A stretch of DNA of 64,000 nucleotides from Castellaniella denitrificans (lineage in GTDB: Bacteria; Pseudomonadota; Gammaproteobacteria; Burkholderiales; Burkholderiaceae_B): positions 31,063 to 95,062 of the forward strand of contig NZ_JAPWHE010000010.1 in NCBI RefSeq assembly GCF_027214045.1, written 5' to 3'. Positions 8,016-15,787 of the stretch are shown piece after piece. How positions within the stretch are numbered: the stretch's first letter is position 1; every line of letters starts with the position of its first letter. Under the pieces are notes generated by a model. The model saw nothing but the letters and a program-made list of their open reading frames with translations. It was not told where the DNA came from and made no database searches. The translations under genes were made by a program, and so were the position numbers.

Positions 8016-9017
8016 ATGGCTTTCGCAAACTCTCAGGTAAGCGACCTGCTCGCCACCACCATCGCCGCCCGGTCTCGCGCCTTGGCGGACAACCTGGAGC
8101 ACAACAATGCGCTCCTTATGAAGCTGCGCCAGCGCGGCAACGTGAAACTCGTGTCGGGCGGCACGCACATCATGGAAGAAATCGTGTACGACGATGGGGA
8201 TACGTCCTCGGGCTCGTACAGCGGGTATGACGTGATCGACATCACGCCCGATTCCCCGATCAGCGCGGCTGAGTACGACTTCAAGCAGTATGCCCGCGCT
8301 GTCACGATCAGCGGCCTGGAGATCATCCAGAACGCCGGCCGCGAGCAGATGATCGACCTGCTGGCCGGTCGCGTGCAGGTTGCCGAAACGAAGCTGCGAA
8401 ACGCGATCTCGGCCGGCCTGTACGGCGATGGTACCGGCAACGGCGGGAAGGACATCACGGGCCTTCTGGCCGCGATCTCCACCACCCCGACCTCCGGGGT
8501 TTATGGCGGCATTGACCGCGGGACCTGGAACTTCTGGCGCAATCAGGAAATCTCCTGCACGTCCGATGTCGGCGCGGCCATGTCGGCCAGCACCATTTTG
8601 TCGGGTATGAACAAGTTGGCCCTGGCCTGCGCACGCGGTACCGATCGCGTGGATCTGATCGTGGCGGATAACGAGGCGTTCGACTACTACCAGTCGGCGC
8701 TGCAGGCCATCCAGCGCGTGACGAACGACTCGGGCCAAGGCCTGGCCGGCGCCGGCTTCACCAGCCTGAAGTACCACGGCGCGGGCGCCAACGCGGACGT
8801 GATCTTCGACGGCGGGATCGGCGGCAACATGCCCGCCAAGACGATGTACTTCATCAATACGTCGTATCTGAAGTTCCGGCCCCATCGTCAGCGCAACTTC
8901 GTGCCCCTTGGCAATGACCGGCAATCGGTCAACCAGGATGCGGTGGTGCGCCTGATCGGCTGGGCGGGCAACCTGACCTGCTCTGGAAGCCAGTTCAACG
9001 GCGTGCTCTCCAACTGA
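8016..9017 (+). CDS. Major capsid protein
   Basis: The 333-residue product follows the scaffold with GAGGAAATTACC before the ATG. It reads as an HK97-fold coat protein of the phage family with MAFANSQVSDLLATTIAARS at its start. It has a long N-arm, an E-loop-like region (YDDGDTSSGSYSGYDVIDIT), a spine helix (GREQMIDLLAGRVQVAETKL) and a C-terminal FRPHRQRNFVPLG P-domain strand. No proteolysis signal or prohead protease gene is seen nearby, in keeping with a separate scaffold. The ORF is intact. Confidence 0.88.
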   Translation: MAFANSQVSDLLATTIAARSRALADNLEHNNALLMKLRQRGNVKLVSGGTHIMEEIVYDDGDTSSGSYSGYDVIDITPDSPISAAEYDFKQYARAVTISGLEIIQNAGREQMIDLLAGRVQVAETKLRNAISAGLYGDGTGNGGKDITGLLAAISTTPTSGVYGGIDRGTWNFWRNQEISCTSDVGAAMSASTILSGMNKLALACARGTDRVDLIVADNEAFDYYQSALQAIQRVTNDSGQGLAGAGFTSLKYHGAGANADVIFDGGIGGNMPAKTMYFINTSYLKFRPHRQRNFVPLGNDRQSVNQDAVVRLIGWAGNLTCSGSQFNGVLSN

Positions 9018-9021
9018 TTGC

Positions 9022-9043
9022 GATGCGGGCTTCGGCCCGCATC
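9022..9043 (+). terminator. Hairpin with UUCG tetraloop after the coat gene
   Basis: GATGCGGGC (9022-9030) pairs perfectly with GCCCGCATC (9035-9043) around a TTCG loop. Only TTCC follows, not a T run, so it is more likely an mRNA-stabilising 3' end or partial terminator that sets a high coat-to-downstream ratio. Confidence 0.55.
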
Positions 9044-9067
9044 TTCCAACCACACGAGGAAATCATC

Positions 9068-9358
9068 ATGGCTACGAAGTTCACCGATACCCCGAAAATC
9101 GGGGTGGCGCTGCTGCAGAAAATCGACAGCGCCGACACGAAGCGCCGTTCCGGCCACCGCCTGGGCTCCCAGGTCTGGGGCTCGGACGGCAAACGGTACG
9201 TCTACGCCCAGGCCGGCGGCTCGATTTCGGCCAGCACGACGGCCTGCGCGATCAACGCGGCCACGTTCGAAGCGGCCAGCAGCGGCGGCAGCTACACGTC
9301 CCCGCCCGTAGCAATGTCGAGCGGAGACCAAGGCTGGTTCGCCGCGTCGTCGGTTTAA
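9068..9358 (+). CDS. Head-decoration-like small protein (96 aa)
   Basis: The ATG at 9068 follows a GAGGAAATCATC ribosome site, the same leader design as the coat gene. The protein is rich in Ser, Ala and Gly with a predicted beta character (SQVWGSDGKRYVYAQAGG, then ISASTTACAINAATFEAASS). It has no signal peptide and no enzyme motif. Short proteins directly after the coat gene are often capsid decoration or head-completion proteins. That role is inferred only from position and composition. Confidence 0.55.
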   Translation: MATKFTDTPKIGVALLQKIDSADTKRRSGHRLGSQVWGSDGKRYVYAQAGGSISASTTACAINAATFEAASSGGSYTSPPVAMSSGDQGWFAASSV

Positions 9359-9367
9359 GGAGGCGAC

Positions 9368-9571
9368 ATGGCAACGAAACCTGAAACCTTCATCGGCCTG
9401 GGGTGTGCGCCTGCTCTGGCGAACGCCATTGCGCAGGCGATCGATGCGTCTGCTCAGGCCGCCGTGGATGCCCTGCAGATCAAGGTGACTCTCACGGGTA
9501 CGGCCAACGGCACGGCGACCAGCACCGGCACCGCCAATCCGCGCGAGATCGACATCACCACGACAGCGTGA
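9368..9571 (+). CDS. Hypothetical small phage protein (67 aa)
   Basis: The ATG has AAGGAGGCGAC directly upstream, an excellent ribosome site, which supports a real gene despite its size. The product has a helical Ala-rich first half (APALANAIAQAIDASAQAAVD) and a Thr/Gly-rich beta second half. I do not recognise it. It lies between the decoration-like gene and a terminator, so it belongs to the head-gene transcript. Confidence 0.5.
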   Translation: MATKPETFIGLGCAPALANAIAQAIDASAQAAVDALQIKVTLTGTANGTATSTGTANPREIDITTTA

Positions 9572-9594
9572 CATTCGCTGATTCACCACCAACA

Positions 9595-9624
9595 GGGGCG
9601 GCTTTCGGGTCGCCCCATTCTTTT
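9595..9624 (+). terminator. Terminator after the head genes
   Basis: GGGGCG (9595-9600) pairs with CGCCCC (9611-9616), with further G-C contacts inside, and is followed by ATTCTTTT. It probably lowers transcription into the connector and ejection genes. Confidence 0.55.
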
Positions 9625-9653
9625 CAGCGGCAATCCCGCGAAGGATAAACACC

Positions 9654-10241
9654 ATGATTCAGGAAAACGGCGCGCTGGTCGAGTTCTATCGGGACGCGGT
9701 CCAGAACAATTTCAAATCGGCCGAGGCGGGCCGCCCCATCTTCGACGAGAAGGATTTCGTGCGCATCCAGACGCCGGGGGACACTCGCACGGTGATCGCC
9801 CGCGTGGCGTCCGATCAGGACAAGCAGCGCTTTCCGAGGGCCTGGGATGCGTTTTCTCGCGGCCTGGAAATCGCTGAACAGGGGACCCCCCTGGAAGAAT
9901 GGCCGCAGGTCACCCGCAGCCAGGTCAAAGAATTGAAGCACGTCAACATCACGACGGTCGAGTCGCTGGCCGGCGTGTCGGACGGCAACATCCAGCGGCT
10001 GGGGCCTGGCTATCACCAGCTGCGTGAACGGGCCAAGCAGTTCCTGGAATCCGCCGATGCCGACGCTGCGGCCACCGAATGGGCGCGGGAGCGCGAAGCC
10101 ATGCAGGAGCGCATCCGTCTGCTGGAAGAAGCGAACGAGGCCCTGAAGGCCGAGAATGCCACCAAGACCGCCGATGCCGACGCTGCGGCCGACCAGACCG
10201 AGAAACGCGCCCCCGGGCGCCCGCGCAAGGTCACGGAGTAA
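9654..10241 (+). CDS. Phage structural-region protein with a helix-hairpin-helix-like middle (195 aa)
   Basis: The first half (LVEFYRDAVQNNFKSAEAGR and EKDFVRIQTPGD) resembles small podovirus head-region proteins. Residues 80-125 (RSQVKELKHVNITTVESLAG, then SDGNIQRLGPG) read like a helix-hairpin-helix module. A coiled coil and a basic tail (RAPGRPRKVTE) with an AT-hook-like GRPRK follow. DNA contact inside the capsid is therefore plausible. No specific family is assigned. It is followed after 6 bases by the connector gene. Confidence 0.6.
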   Translation: MIQENGALVEFYRDAVQNNFKSAEAGRPIFDEKDFVRIQTPGDTRTVIARVASDQDKQRFPRAWDAFSRGLEIAEQGTPLEEWPQVTRSQVKELKHVNITTVESLAGVSDGNIQRLGPGYHQLRERAKQFLESADADAAATEWAREREAMQERIRLLEEANEALKAENATKTADADAAADQTEKRAPGRPRKVTE

Positions 10242-10247
10242 GCCGCC

Positions 10248-11150
10248 ATGACGCTGCTGGAACTGGTCCGTCAGGCCCTCGCAGAGTTGGGGCTTGCCAA
10301 TATCTCGGGCGTCGTGGGGAATAACGATCAGACCGTGCGTCAGGTGTTCGCGCTCATGTCGCGCCTGGGCGGTGATCTGACCCGCGACCACGACTGGCAG
10401 CGTCTGGTGCGCGAACACATCCTGACCACCAAGGCCGCCACGATGGCCGCCATGCTGACGGAAAACAGCGCGGTGGTGACGGTGGCCGACACGTCAGGAC
10501 TCTCTCCCAAGTGGGGAATCTGGGGCACCGGAGCGCGTCCGTTCGCGCAGATCGTCAGCGTGGATTCCCCAACGCAACTGACGATGAACATGCCGGCGGA
10601 CCGTTCGGGAACGTTCGACCTGCAGTTCTCCCAGGTTGAATATCCTCTGCCTGACGACTGGAAGAAGCAGATCCCGCAGACGGAATGGGACCGCACGAAC
10701 CGCTGGCCGCTGATGGGTCCGCAGTCCGGGCAAGCATGGCAGTCCTTCAAGTCCGGCATCGTGTACAGCGGTCCTCGGGAGCGGTTCCGCATCCTGGGTA
10801 ACTGCATCGCGCTGAATCCCCCCCCGCCCGATGGCTTGCTGTTCGCCTTCGAGTACGTCAGCAAGAACTGGGTATTGAGCCAGGACGGCACCCCCAAGGC
10901 TGCATTCACCGCCGACACCGACACCACGATCTACGACGATTCCTTGATGGTGCTGGGCGCAAAGGTTCTTTTCCTGCAAGCCAAGGGGCTCGATTTCAGC
11001 CTGGAGGATTCTCAGTTCCAGAACCTGCTGGACCAGTGCAAGGCCCAGGATGCGAGCTCGCCGGCACTGTCGATCTCCCGCCGTCCGGCCAATCAGTTCC
11101 TCTCCAACCGCAATATCCCTGACGGGAGCTGGGGCAGTCCGCAATGGTGA
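10248..11150 (+). CDS. Head-tail connector / stopper (P22 gp4-like)
   Basis: This 300-residue protein starts with a helical bundle (LLELVRQALAELGLANISGV, then VRQVFALMSRLGGDLTRDHDW). That resembles gp4-type adaptors which bind beneath the portal. A beta-rich insertion follows, with LPDDWKKQIPQTEWDRTNRW and GPRERFRILGNCIALNPP, and a helical C-terminus. It most likely closes the portal channel and bridges to the tail hub. The preceding gene and the following gp10-like gene support this order. The stop overlaps the next start by 7 bases. Confidence 0.65.
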   Translation: MTLLELVRQALAELGLANISGVVGNNDQTVRQVFALMSRLGGDLTRDHDWQRLVREHILTTKAATMAAMLTENSAVVTVADTSGLSPKWGIWGTGARPFAQIVSVDSPTQLTMNMPADRSGTFDLQFSQVEYPLPDDWKKQIPQTEWDRTNRWPLMGPQSGQAWQSFKSGIVYSGPRERFRILGNCIALNPPPPDGLLFAFEYVSKNWVLSQDGTPKAAFTADTDTTIYDDSLMVLGAKVLFLQAKGLDFSLEDSQFQNLLDQCKAQDASSPALSISRRPANQFLSNRNIPDGSWGSPQW

Positions 11151-12697
11151 AGCGCCGTCGCTCCCTTGGGCGCATGCCGCAGACCAGCGCTACGACGATT
11201 CCCGCGCCTGTGGGCGGCCTGAATGATCGCGATGCCATCGCCGACATGCCGCCAACGGACGCGGTAATCATGGAGAACTGGTGGCCGGAGCCGGGAAAGG
11301 TTTCTGTTCGCCGCGGATCATTGACGCACGCGGACGGCATCACGGGCAACGTGGAAACGATCTGGGAATACAACCCGCCTGACGGTGTGACCCAGTTGTA
11401 CGCGGCGGCCGGAAGTGGGATCTACAACATCACCTCATCGGGCACGGTTGGGGCCCCCGATGTCAGCGGACAGACCAGCGCGCGCTACCAGATCGTCTCC
11501 GCCACAACCGCCGGAGGATCTTTCCTGTATGCCTTCAATGGGGCAGACAAACCGCTGCTGTTCGACGGGACAACCTGGACCTCTATTGACGGCAGCAGCA
11601 CGCCCAGCATCACCGGCATTGCGGACACCACTCGCATCGTCGACGGACTGGTGTTCAAAGGCCGTCTGTACCTGGTTGAGAAGGGCTCGATGTCCCTATG
11701 GTATCTGCCGCCAGCGCAGATCGGCGGCGCAGCCACGGCGATCGACATGGGACAGATCTTTCAGCGCGGGGGGCATATCGTCACGGCGAAGACATGGACC
11801 ATCGACTCCGGAAATGGCTCGGACGATCACATGGTGGTCATTTCCAGCAATGGCGAGGTCGCGGTATACGCAGGATTCGATCCGTCCACACTCGGGAATT
11901 GGTCTCTGATCGGTGTCTTCTACCTGGGCCGGCCGATTGGCCAGCGGTGCGCGATCAAGTTCGGCGGAGACTTGCTGATCATCTGCGAGGACGGAGTTTT
12001 CCCCCTGGGCCGGGGTCTTCTGTCCGCCTCGGTGGATCGCCGCGTAGCCCTTACTGACAAAATCCAGAACCAGATTCGGCTGGCCGCGAACACCTACAAA
12101 TCGACATTCGGCTGGGAACTGTGCCTGGCCTCCGACTATTCCGCCCTGGTGCTGAATGTTCCGGGGCAAACAGAGAATATTCAGTACCTGCAGAACACGC
12201 TGACAGGGTCGTGGGCGAAGTTCAGCGGCTGGGATGCTACGTGCTGGTGCTATTCGGAACTGGGCCTGTTTTTCGGCACCAATGGCAAGGTCATGATGGC
12301 CTGGACTGGGAGCTCGGACGACGCCAAGCCGATCACCGCCGACTGCCTGCAGGCCTTCGGACACTTCGGCACCAAGGTCCAGACCAAGTATTTCACGATG
12401 GTCCGGCCATACATCGCCACCGGTGGTAATCCATCGATCTTGTATGCGCTGAACGGTGATTATCTCCCTGCCGTTCCGGATGGCGCGCTCACAGCAAACG
12501 CACCGGACGGCATGGTCTGGGGCTCGATGGTCTGGGGCTCGATGGTCTGGGGGGGTTCCCTGCAACAGGTCCAGGACTGGCTGACGGTGGGCAATATCGC
12601 CAAGGCTGCCGGCCTGCGCTTGCTGGTGCAGAACAATTTCTCCCCCGTCGAATGGTCTGCCACCGATTTCGTCTACACCCGCGGAGGCTTGCTGTGA
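11144..12697 (+). CDS. Tail hub / stabilisation protein, beta-propeller-like (P22 gp10-like)
   Basis: The 517-residue protein has a propeller-like succession of short strands and Trp/Gly turns. Examples are VGGLNDRDAIADMPPTDAVI, NWWPEPGKVSVRRG, KPLLFDGTTW, and FKGRLYLVEKGSMSLWYLPP. This is the usual make-up of packaged-DNA stabilisation proteins in podoviruses that lie below the connector. Near the C-terminus is an in-frame repeat of MVWGS units encoded by a 15-bp tandem repeat. The stop overlaps the next gene's GTG start. Confidence 0.65.
   Translation: MVKRRRSLGRMPQTSATTIPAPVGGLNDRDAIADMPPTDAVIMENWWPEPGKVSVRRGSLTHADGITGNVETIWEYNPPDGVTQLYAAAGSGIYNITSSGTVGAPDVSGQTSARYQIVSATTAGGSFLYAFNGADKPLLFDGTTWTSIDGSSTPSITGIADTTRIVDGLVFKGRLYLVEKGSMSLWYLPPAQIGGAATAIDMGQIFQRGGHIVTAKTWTIDSGNGSDDHMVVISSNGEVAVYAGFDPSTLGNWSLIGVFYLGRPIGQRCAIKFGGDLLIICEDGVFPLGRGLLSASVDRRVALTDKIQNQIRLAANTYKSTFGWELCLASDYSALVLNVPGQTENIQYLQNTLTGSWAKFSGWDATCWCYSELGLFFGTNGKVMMAWTGSSDDAKPITADCLQAFGHFGTKVQTKYFTMVRPYIATGGNPSILYALNGDYLPAVPDGALTANAPDGMVWGSMVWGSMVWGGSLQQVQDWLTVGNIAKAAGLRLLVQNNFSPVEWSATDFVYTRGGLL
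12512..12556 (+). repeat. 15-bp tandem repeat inside the hub gene
   Basis: Units of ATGGTCTGGGGCTCG start at 12512, 12527 and 12542. The third unit diverges after ATGGTCTGGGG into a G run. It encodes Met-Val-Trp-Gly-Ser repeats. The period is a multiple of three, so copy-number changes by slippage would keep the frame. Confidence 0.9.
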
Positions 12698-13152
12698 TCT
12701 TTGCCGGCGGCCAGATGATTCAGGACGGGATTATTTTCGATCCCGATGTGATTGGCCCCTGGGTGTGCGAACGTGCCATGAACACGCGCTACACGCCAGG
12801 CACCGCGCAGGCCATAGGCAGGGTCAAGGCGGGCCAAATCGTGGCTGGCGTCCTGTACCAGGACTTCAACGGCGTGAACGTGTTCTGTCACATCGCCGGT
12901 GAAGGTCGGGGATGGCTGGACCGACGCTTTCTTTCCGTCATCTTCCACTACCCCTTTGTCCAACTGAAGGCGCGGCGCATCACCGGGGTAGTGTCGTCCG
13001 TGAATGAGCGCGCCCGCCGATTCGATGAACACCTGGGTTTCGAGCTGGAAGCAATCCTTTCAGACGCACATCCCGAAGGCGACTTGTGCATCTACACCAT
13101 GACAGCGGAAAAATGCCGCTGGCTGAAGGAATTACCCTATGCGAACCCTTGA
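12694..13152 (+). CDS. GNAT-like acetyltransferase in the tail gene block
   Basis: Translation is likely from GTG 12694, which overlaps the hub-gene stop. The 152-residue product has a GNAT-like layout: strands around GQIVAGVLYQDFNGVNVFCH, a helix after the FHYPFVQLKARR stretch, and RITGVVSSVNERARRFDEHL with GFELEA. The last matches the acetyl-CoA-binding motif region and the typical N-x-RA-x-RF-x-E-x-LGF C-terminal motif. Similar genes occur in the virion clusters of several podoviruses. The substrate is unknown; modification of a host protein or of a virion protein are both possible. Confidence 0.65.
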   Translation: MIFAGGQMIQDGIIFDPDVIGPWVCERAMNTRYTPGTAQAIGRVKAGQIVAGVLYQDFNGVNVFCHIAGEGRGWLDRRFLSVIFHYPFVQLKARRITGVVSSVNERARRFDEHLGFELEAILSDAHPEGDLCIYTMTAEKCRWLKELPYANP

Positions 13153-14500
13153 TATCCTGGGCGTCCCTGCCCTTCCCTATCGCGCTTTTCGGCCGGATTT
13201 TCGCGGCCTGATCAAGCCGGCCGGCGGTGGCAAAGGGGACGCTCCTGACGCACCTGACTACGCTGGCGCAGCCCAAGCAACGGCAGCCGGGAACCTCGCC
13301 GCTGCGAAATACGCGACCCAGGCCAACCGTCCGAACCAGTACACCCCCTGGGGCACTTCCACCTGGACGAACGACCGCGCGTTCAATCAAGCCGGGTATG
13401 ATGCCGCCCTGGCGTCCTATAACCAGGCCCTGGCGAACCAAGCGGCAAAAGCCGGAAACAGCGCAGGGGGTGGCTTGCTGGGAAATTGGCCTGAAGAGAC
13501 CCCGGTGAACTATGTTGGTGGAGACGGCGGCTCAGGATTTAATGGTTCTGCGCCTGTCGCCCCCAATGCAAGCGATTTTTGGTCTGGCGGCGACAACTGG
13601 ACCCAGACCATCAAGCTTTCCCCGGAAATGCAGGCGCTGCTGGACCAGCAAAACAAGCTGCAGATGGGCCTGTTTGACGCCCAGAACTCCGCAGCAGGCC
13701 GGGTGAACGAAACCATGGGCCAGGGCTTCGACATGTCGAATCTGCCCTCTGCTGGTCGGGTATACGACCCGAATCTGGCGACGAACAATGCGGCCGATCT
13801 GATCATGCAGCGCATGAATCCCGATCTGGACCGGCAGCAGGAAGCCCTGCGGGCGCAACTGGCTCAGCAAGGCATCACCCAGGGATCCCAGGCGTACAAC
13901 AACGCTATGGGCCAATTCGGACAGCAGCGAAACGACGCGCTGACCCAGGCCCAACTGCAGGGCATCGGTCTGGGCATGCAGCAGCAGGGCATGCAGTTCA
14001 ACCAGTCTCAGCAGGGGCGCCAGCAAGCCCTGCAGGAACAAGCGTGGGCTCGATCGCTGCCGCTGAACGAACTGAATGCGCTCCGAACCGGAAACCAGGT
14101 CTCCATGCCGCAGTTTCCTGGCTTCGCGCAACAGGCCACGACCGGCGGCGCGGACATGCTGGGCGCGGCGAATGCTGGCTATCAGGCGCAACTCGGAGCT
14201 TACAACGCAGACCAAGCGGCCAGTGGAAACATGCTCGGCGGCCTGTTCGGAATCGGCAGCGGTCTGCTGCAAGGCGCCGGCGCAGCGGGCGGATTTGGTG
14301 CTCTGTTTTCCGACCGTCGCCTGAAGCGAGACATCAAGCGAGTTGGCACCGGCGCCCATGGGCTGTCGATCTACTCGTACCGATACGTCTGGGGAGGCCC
14401 CGTTCAGATGGGCTACATGGCTGATGAAGTCGAAAAGGTCGCACCGCACGCCGTGAGCGAGATCGGCGGCTTCAAGACCGTGAATTATGGAGCAATCTGA
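13139..14500 (+). CDS. Virion/ejection protein with C-terminal peptidase S74 chaperone domain
   Basis: Residues 1-390 are Ala/Gln/Gly-rich, low in hydrophobic core, with a helical Gln-rich section around 235-300, like ejected internal virion proteins. The last 65 residues start with SDRRLKRDIKRVG and run through IYSYRYVWGGPVQMGYMADE to the end. This is a peptidase S74 intramolecular chaperone, with the catalytic Ser in S-D-x-R-x-K. These domains trimerise a virion protein, then cut themselves off just before the Ser. The gene overlaps the acetyltransferase gene by 14 bases and the next gene by 1. Confidence 0.75.
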   Translation: MRTLDILGVPALPYRAFRPDFRGLIKPAGGGKGDAPDAPDYAGAAQATAAGNLAAAKYATQANRPNQYTPWGTSTWTNDRAFNQAGYDAALASYNQALANQAAKAGNSAGGGLLGNWPEETPVNYVGGDGGSGFNGSAPVAPNASDFWSGGDNWTQTIKLSPEMQALLDQQNKLQMGLFDAQNSAAGRVNETMGQGFDMSNLPSAGRVYDPNLATNNAADLIMQRMNPDLDRQQEALRAQLAQQGITQGSQAYNNAMGQFGQQRNDALTQAQLQGIGLGMQQQGMQFNQSQQGRQQALQEQAWARSLPLNELNALRTGNQVSMPQFPGFAQQATTGGADMLGAANAGYQAQLGAYNADQAASGNMLGGLFGIGSGLLQGAGAAGGFGALFSDRRLKRDIKRVGTGAHGLSIYSYRYVWGGPVQMGYMADEVEKVAPHAVSEIGGFKTVNYGAI

Positions 14501-15786
14501 TGGCACAGCAAGAATTCACATCCCCCCTTCTTGCGCCAGATTTGCAGCGCAAGAAGTTCGAACTGGAGCGCGCCGCTCAGATGGGCCGTGCGCTCATGGA
14601 TCAGGGCTCCGAAATTCCCCAAGGTCAGATGGTCTCGGGGCATTACGTCGCGCCATCCTGGACACAGTACCTGTCCCAGGGGCTGAAATCCTATCTGGGC
14701 GGTAGGACGATGAACTCGATCCCGGACCGGCTGGCCGACATCCAGAAATCCCAGCAGGATTACGACAGGTCGCTATTCATGCCTCAGCAAGATCAGGGCA
14801 AGATGATCGGTCAGGTGCTGGCCTCCGGCGCAGCAGGCGGCTCTGTAGGCCCGACGAACCAGAACGCGGCCCAGCTTGGGCAAGCCTTGTCCGGCAAGCC
14901 CATCATGCCCCTGCTGTTCCCCAACGATCCTCAGCGTTCCCTGATGGCATACCAAGCCATGGGGCCGGGAAATTATCTGAAGGCAACAGCCTCTCAACAG
15001 GCTCCCACCAGTCTGCAGTCAAACCTGACCGCTGCGGGCCTGCAGCCCGGAACACCCGAGTTTCAGCGCGCCGTGTTGGAAAACGTCAACCCTGGACAGC
15101 GCCCGACATCCCTCATGCAAAACCTTGAAGCGGCAGGCCTGCAACCCGGCACTCCCGCGTATCGTGATGCGGTGCTGCAAGGCACGCGCGGCACCACCGT
15201 CAACGTGGGCGCGGGCGAAAAAGCATGGGATACGGAATCGGCCAAGCTGTTCGCCAAGCGCTATGACGACCTCTCGACTCAGGCCCAGAGCGCTCAGCAA
15301 ATGCTCGGGCTACTGGATCTGGCTCAAGTAGGTTTGGATTCCGGTGTTAGGACTGGCAGTTTGGGAAGCGCGGAACAGGCCGTTCGTCAAATGGCTTTGA
15401 CGATGGGCGTCGGGAATGCCGACAAGATCGCAGGGGGCGAACTGTTAACTGCAGTGCAGAACCGCATGGCCCTGCTGATGCGCTCCCCAGATTCAGGCAT
15501 GGGTTTGCCTGGGGCCGTTTCGGATCGCGACTTGAATTTCTTGAAAGAATCGAACATCGGCCTGGATCGCTCCCCGGAGGGCAATCGCTTAATGGTCGAC
15601 GCCTTTCGAAAATTGGAGAAACGGAAACTCGACATCGCCAAGCTCGCAGATGAATACGTACAGAAAAACGGGCGTCTGGATGCTGGCTTCAACCAAATTG
15701 CGCGTCAATATGCAGATGAAAATCCGATGTTCCCGCAGAAGGAACCGGATCGCGCACAACAATTGAACGACATTCTAGGGTTCTGA
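14500..15786 (+). CDS. Internal virion / DNA ejection protein (428 aa)
   Basis: The ATG shares a base with the previous stop (TAATG-type TGATGG junction). The chain is Gln/Ala-rich and helical, with no signal peptide or enzyme motif. Residues 165-225 contain two copies of a 26-residue unit, SLxxNLxAAGLQPGTPxxxxAVL. The C-terminal 200 residues are helical (LDFLKESN-type heptads, KLEKRKLDIAKLADEYVQKN). Size, order and composition match the second ejection protein of podoviruses, which leaves the capsid with the genome to extend the tail across the envelope. Confidence 0.6.
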   Translation: MAQQEFTSPLLAPDLQRKKFELERAAQMGRALMDQGSEIPQGQMVSGHYVAPSWTQYLSQGLKSYLGGRTMNSIPDRLADIQKSQQDYDRSLFMPQQDQGKMIGQVLASGAAGGSVGPTNQNAAQLGQALSGKPIMPLLFPNDPQRSLMAYQAMGPGNYLKATASQQAPTSLQSNLTAAGLQPGTPEFQRAVLENVNPGQRPTSLMQNLEAAGLQPGTPAYRDAVLQGTRGTTVNVGAGEKAWDTESAKLFAKRYDDLSTQAQSAQQMLGLLDLAQVGLDSGVRTGSLGSAEQAVRQMALTMGVGNADKIAGGELLTAVQNRMALLMRSPDSGMGLPGAVSDRDLNFLKESNIGLDRSPEGNRLMVDAFRKLEKRKLDIAKLADEYVQKNGRLDAGFNQIARQYADENPMFPQKEPDRAQQLNDILGF

Positions 15787-15787
15787 C

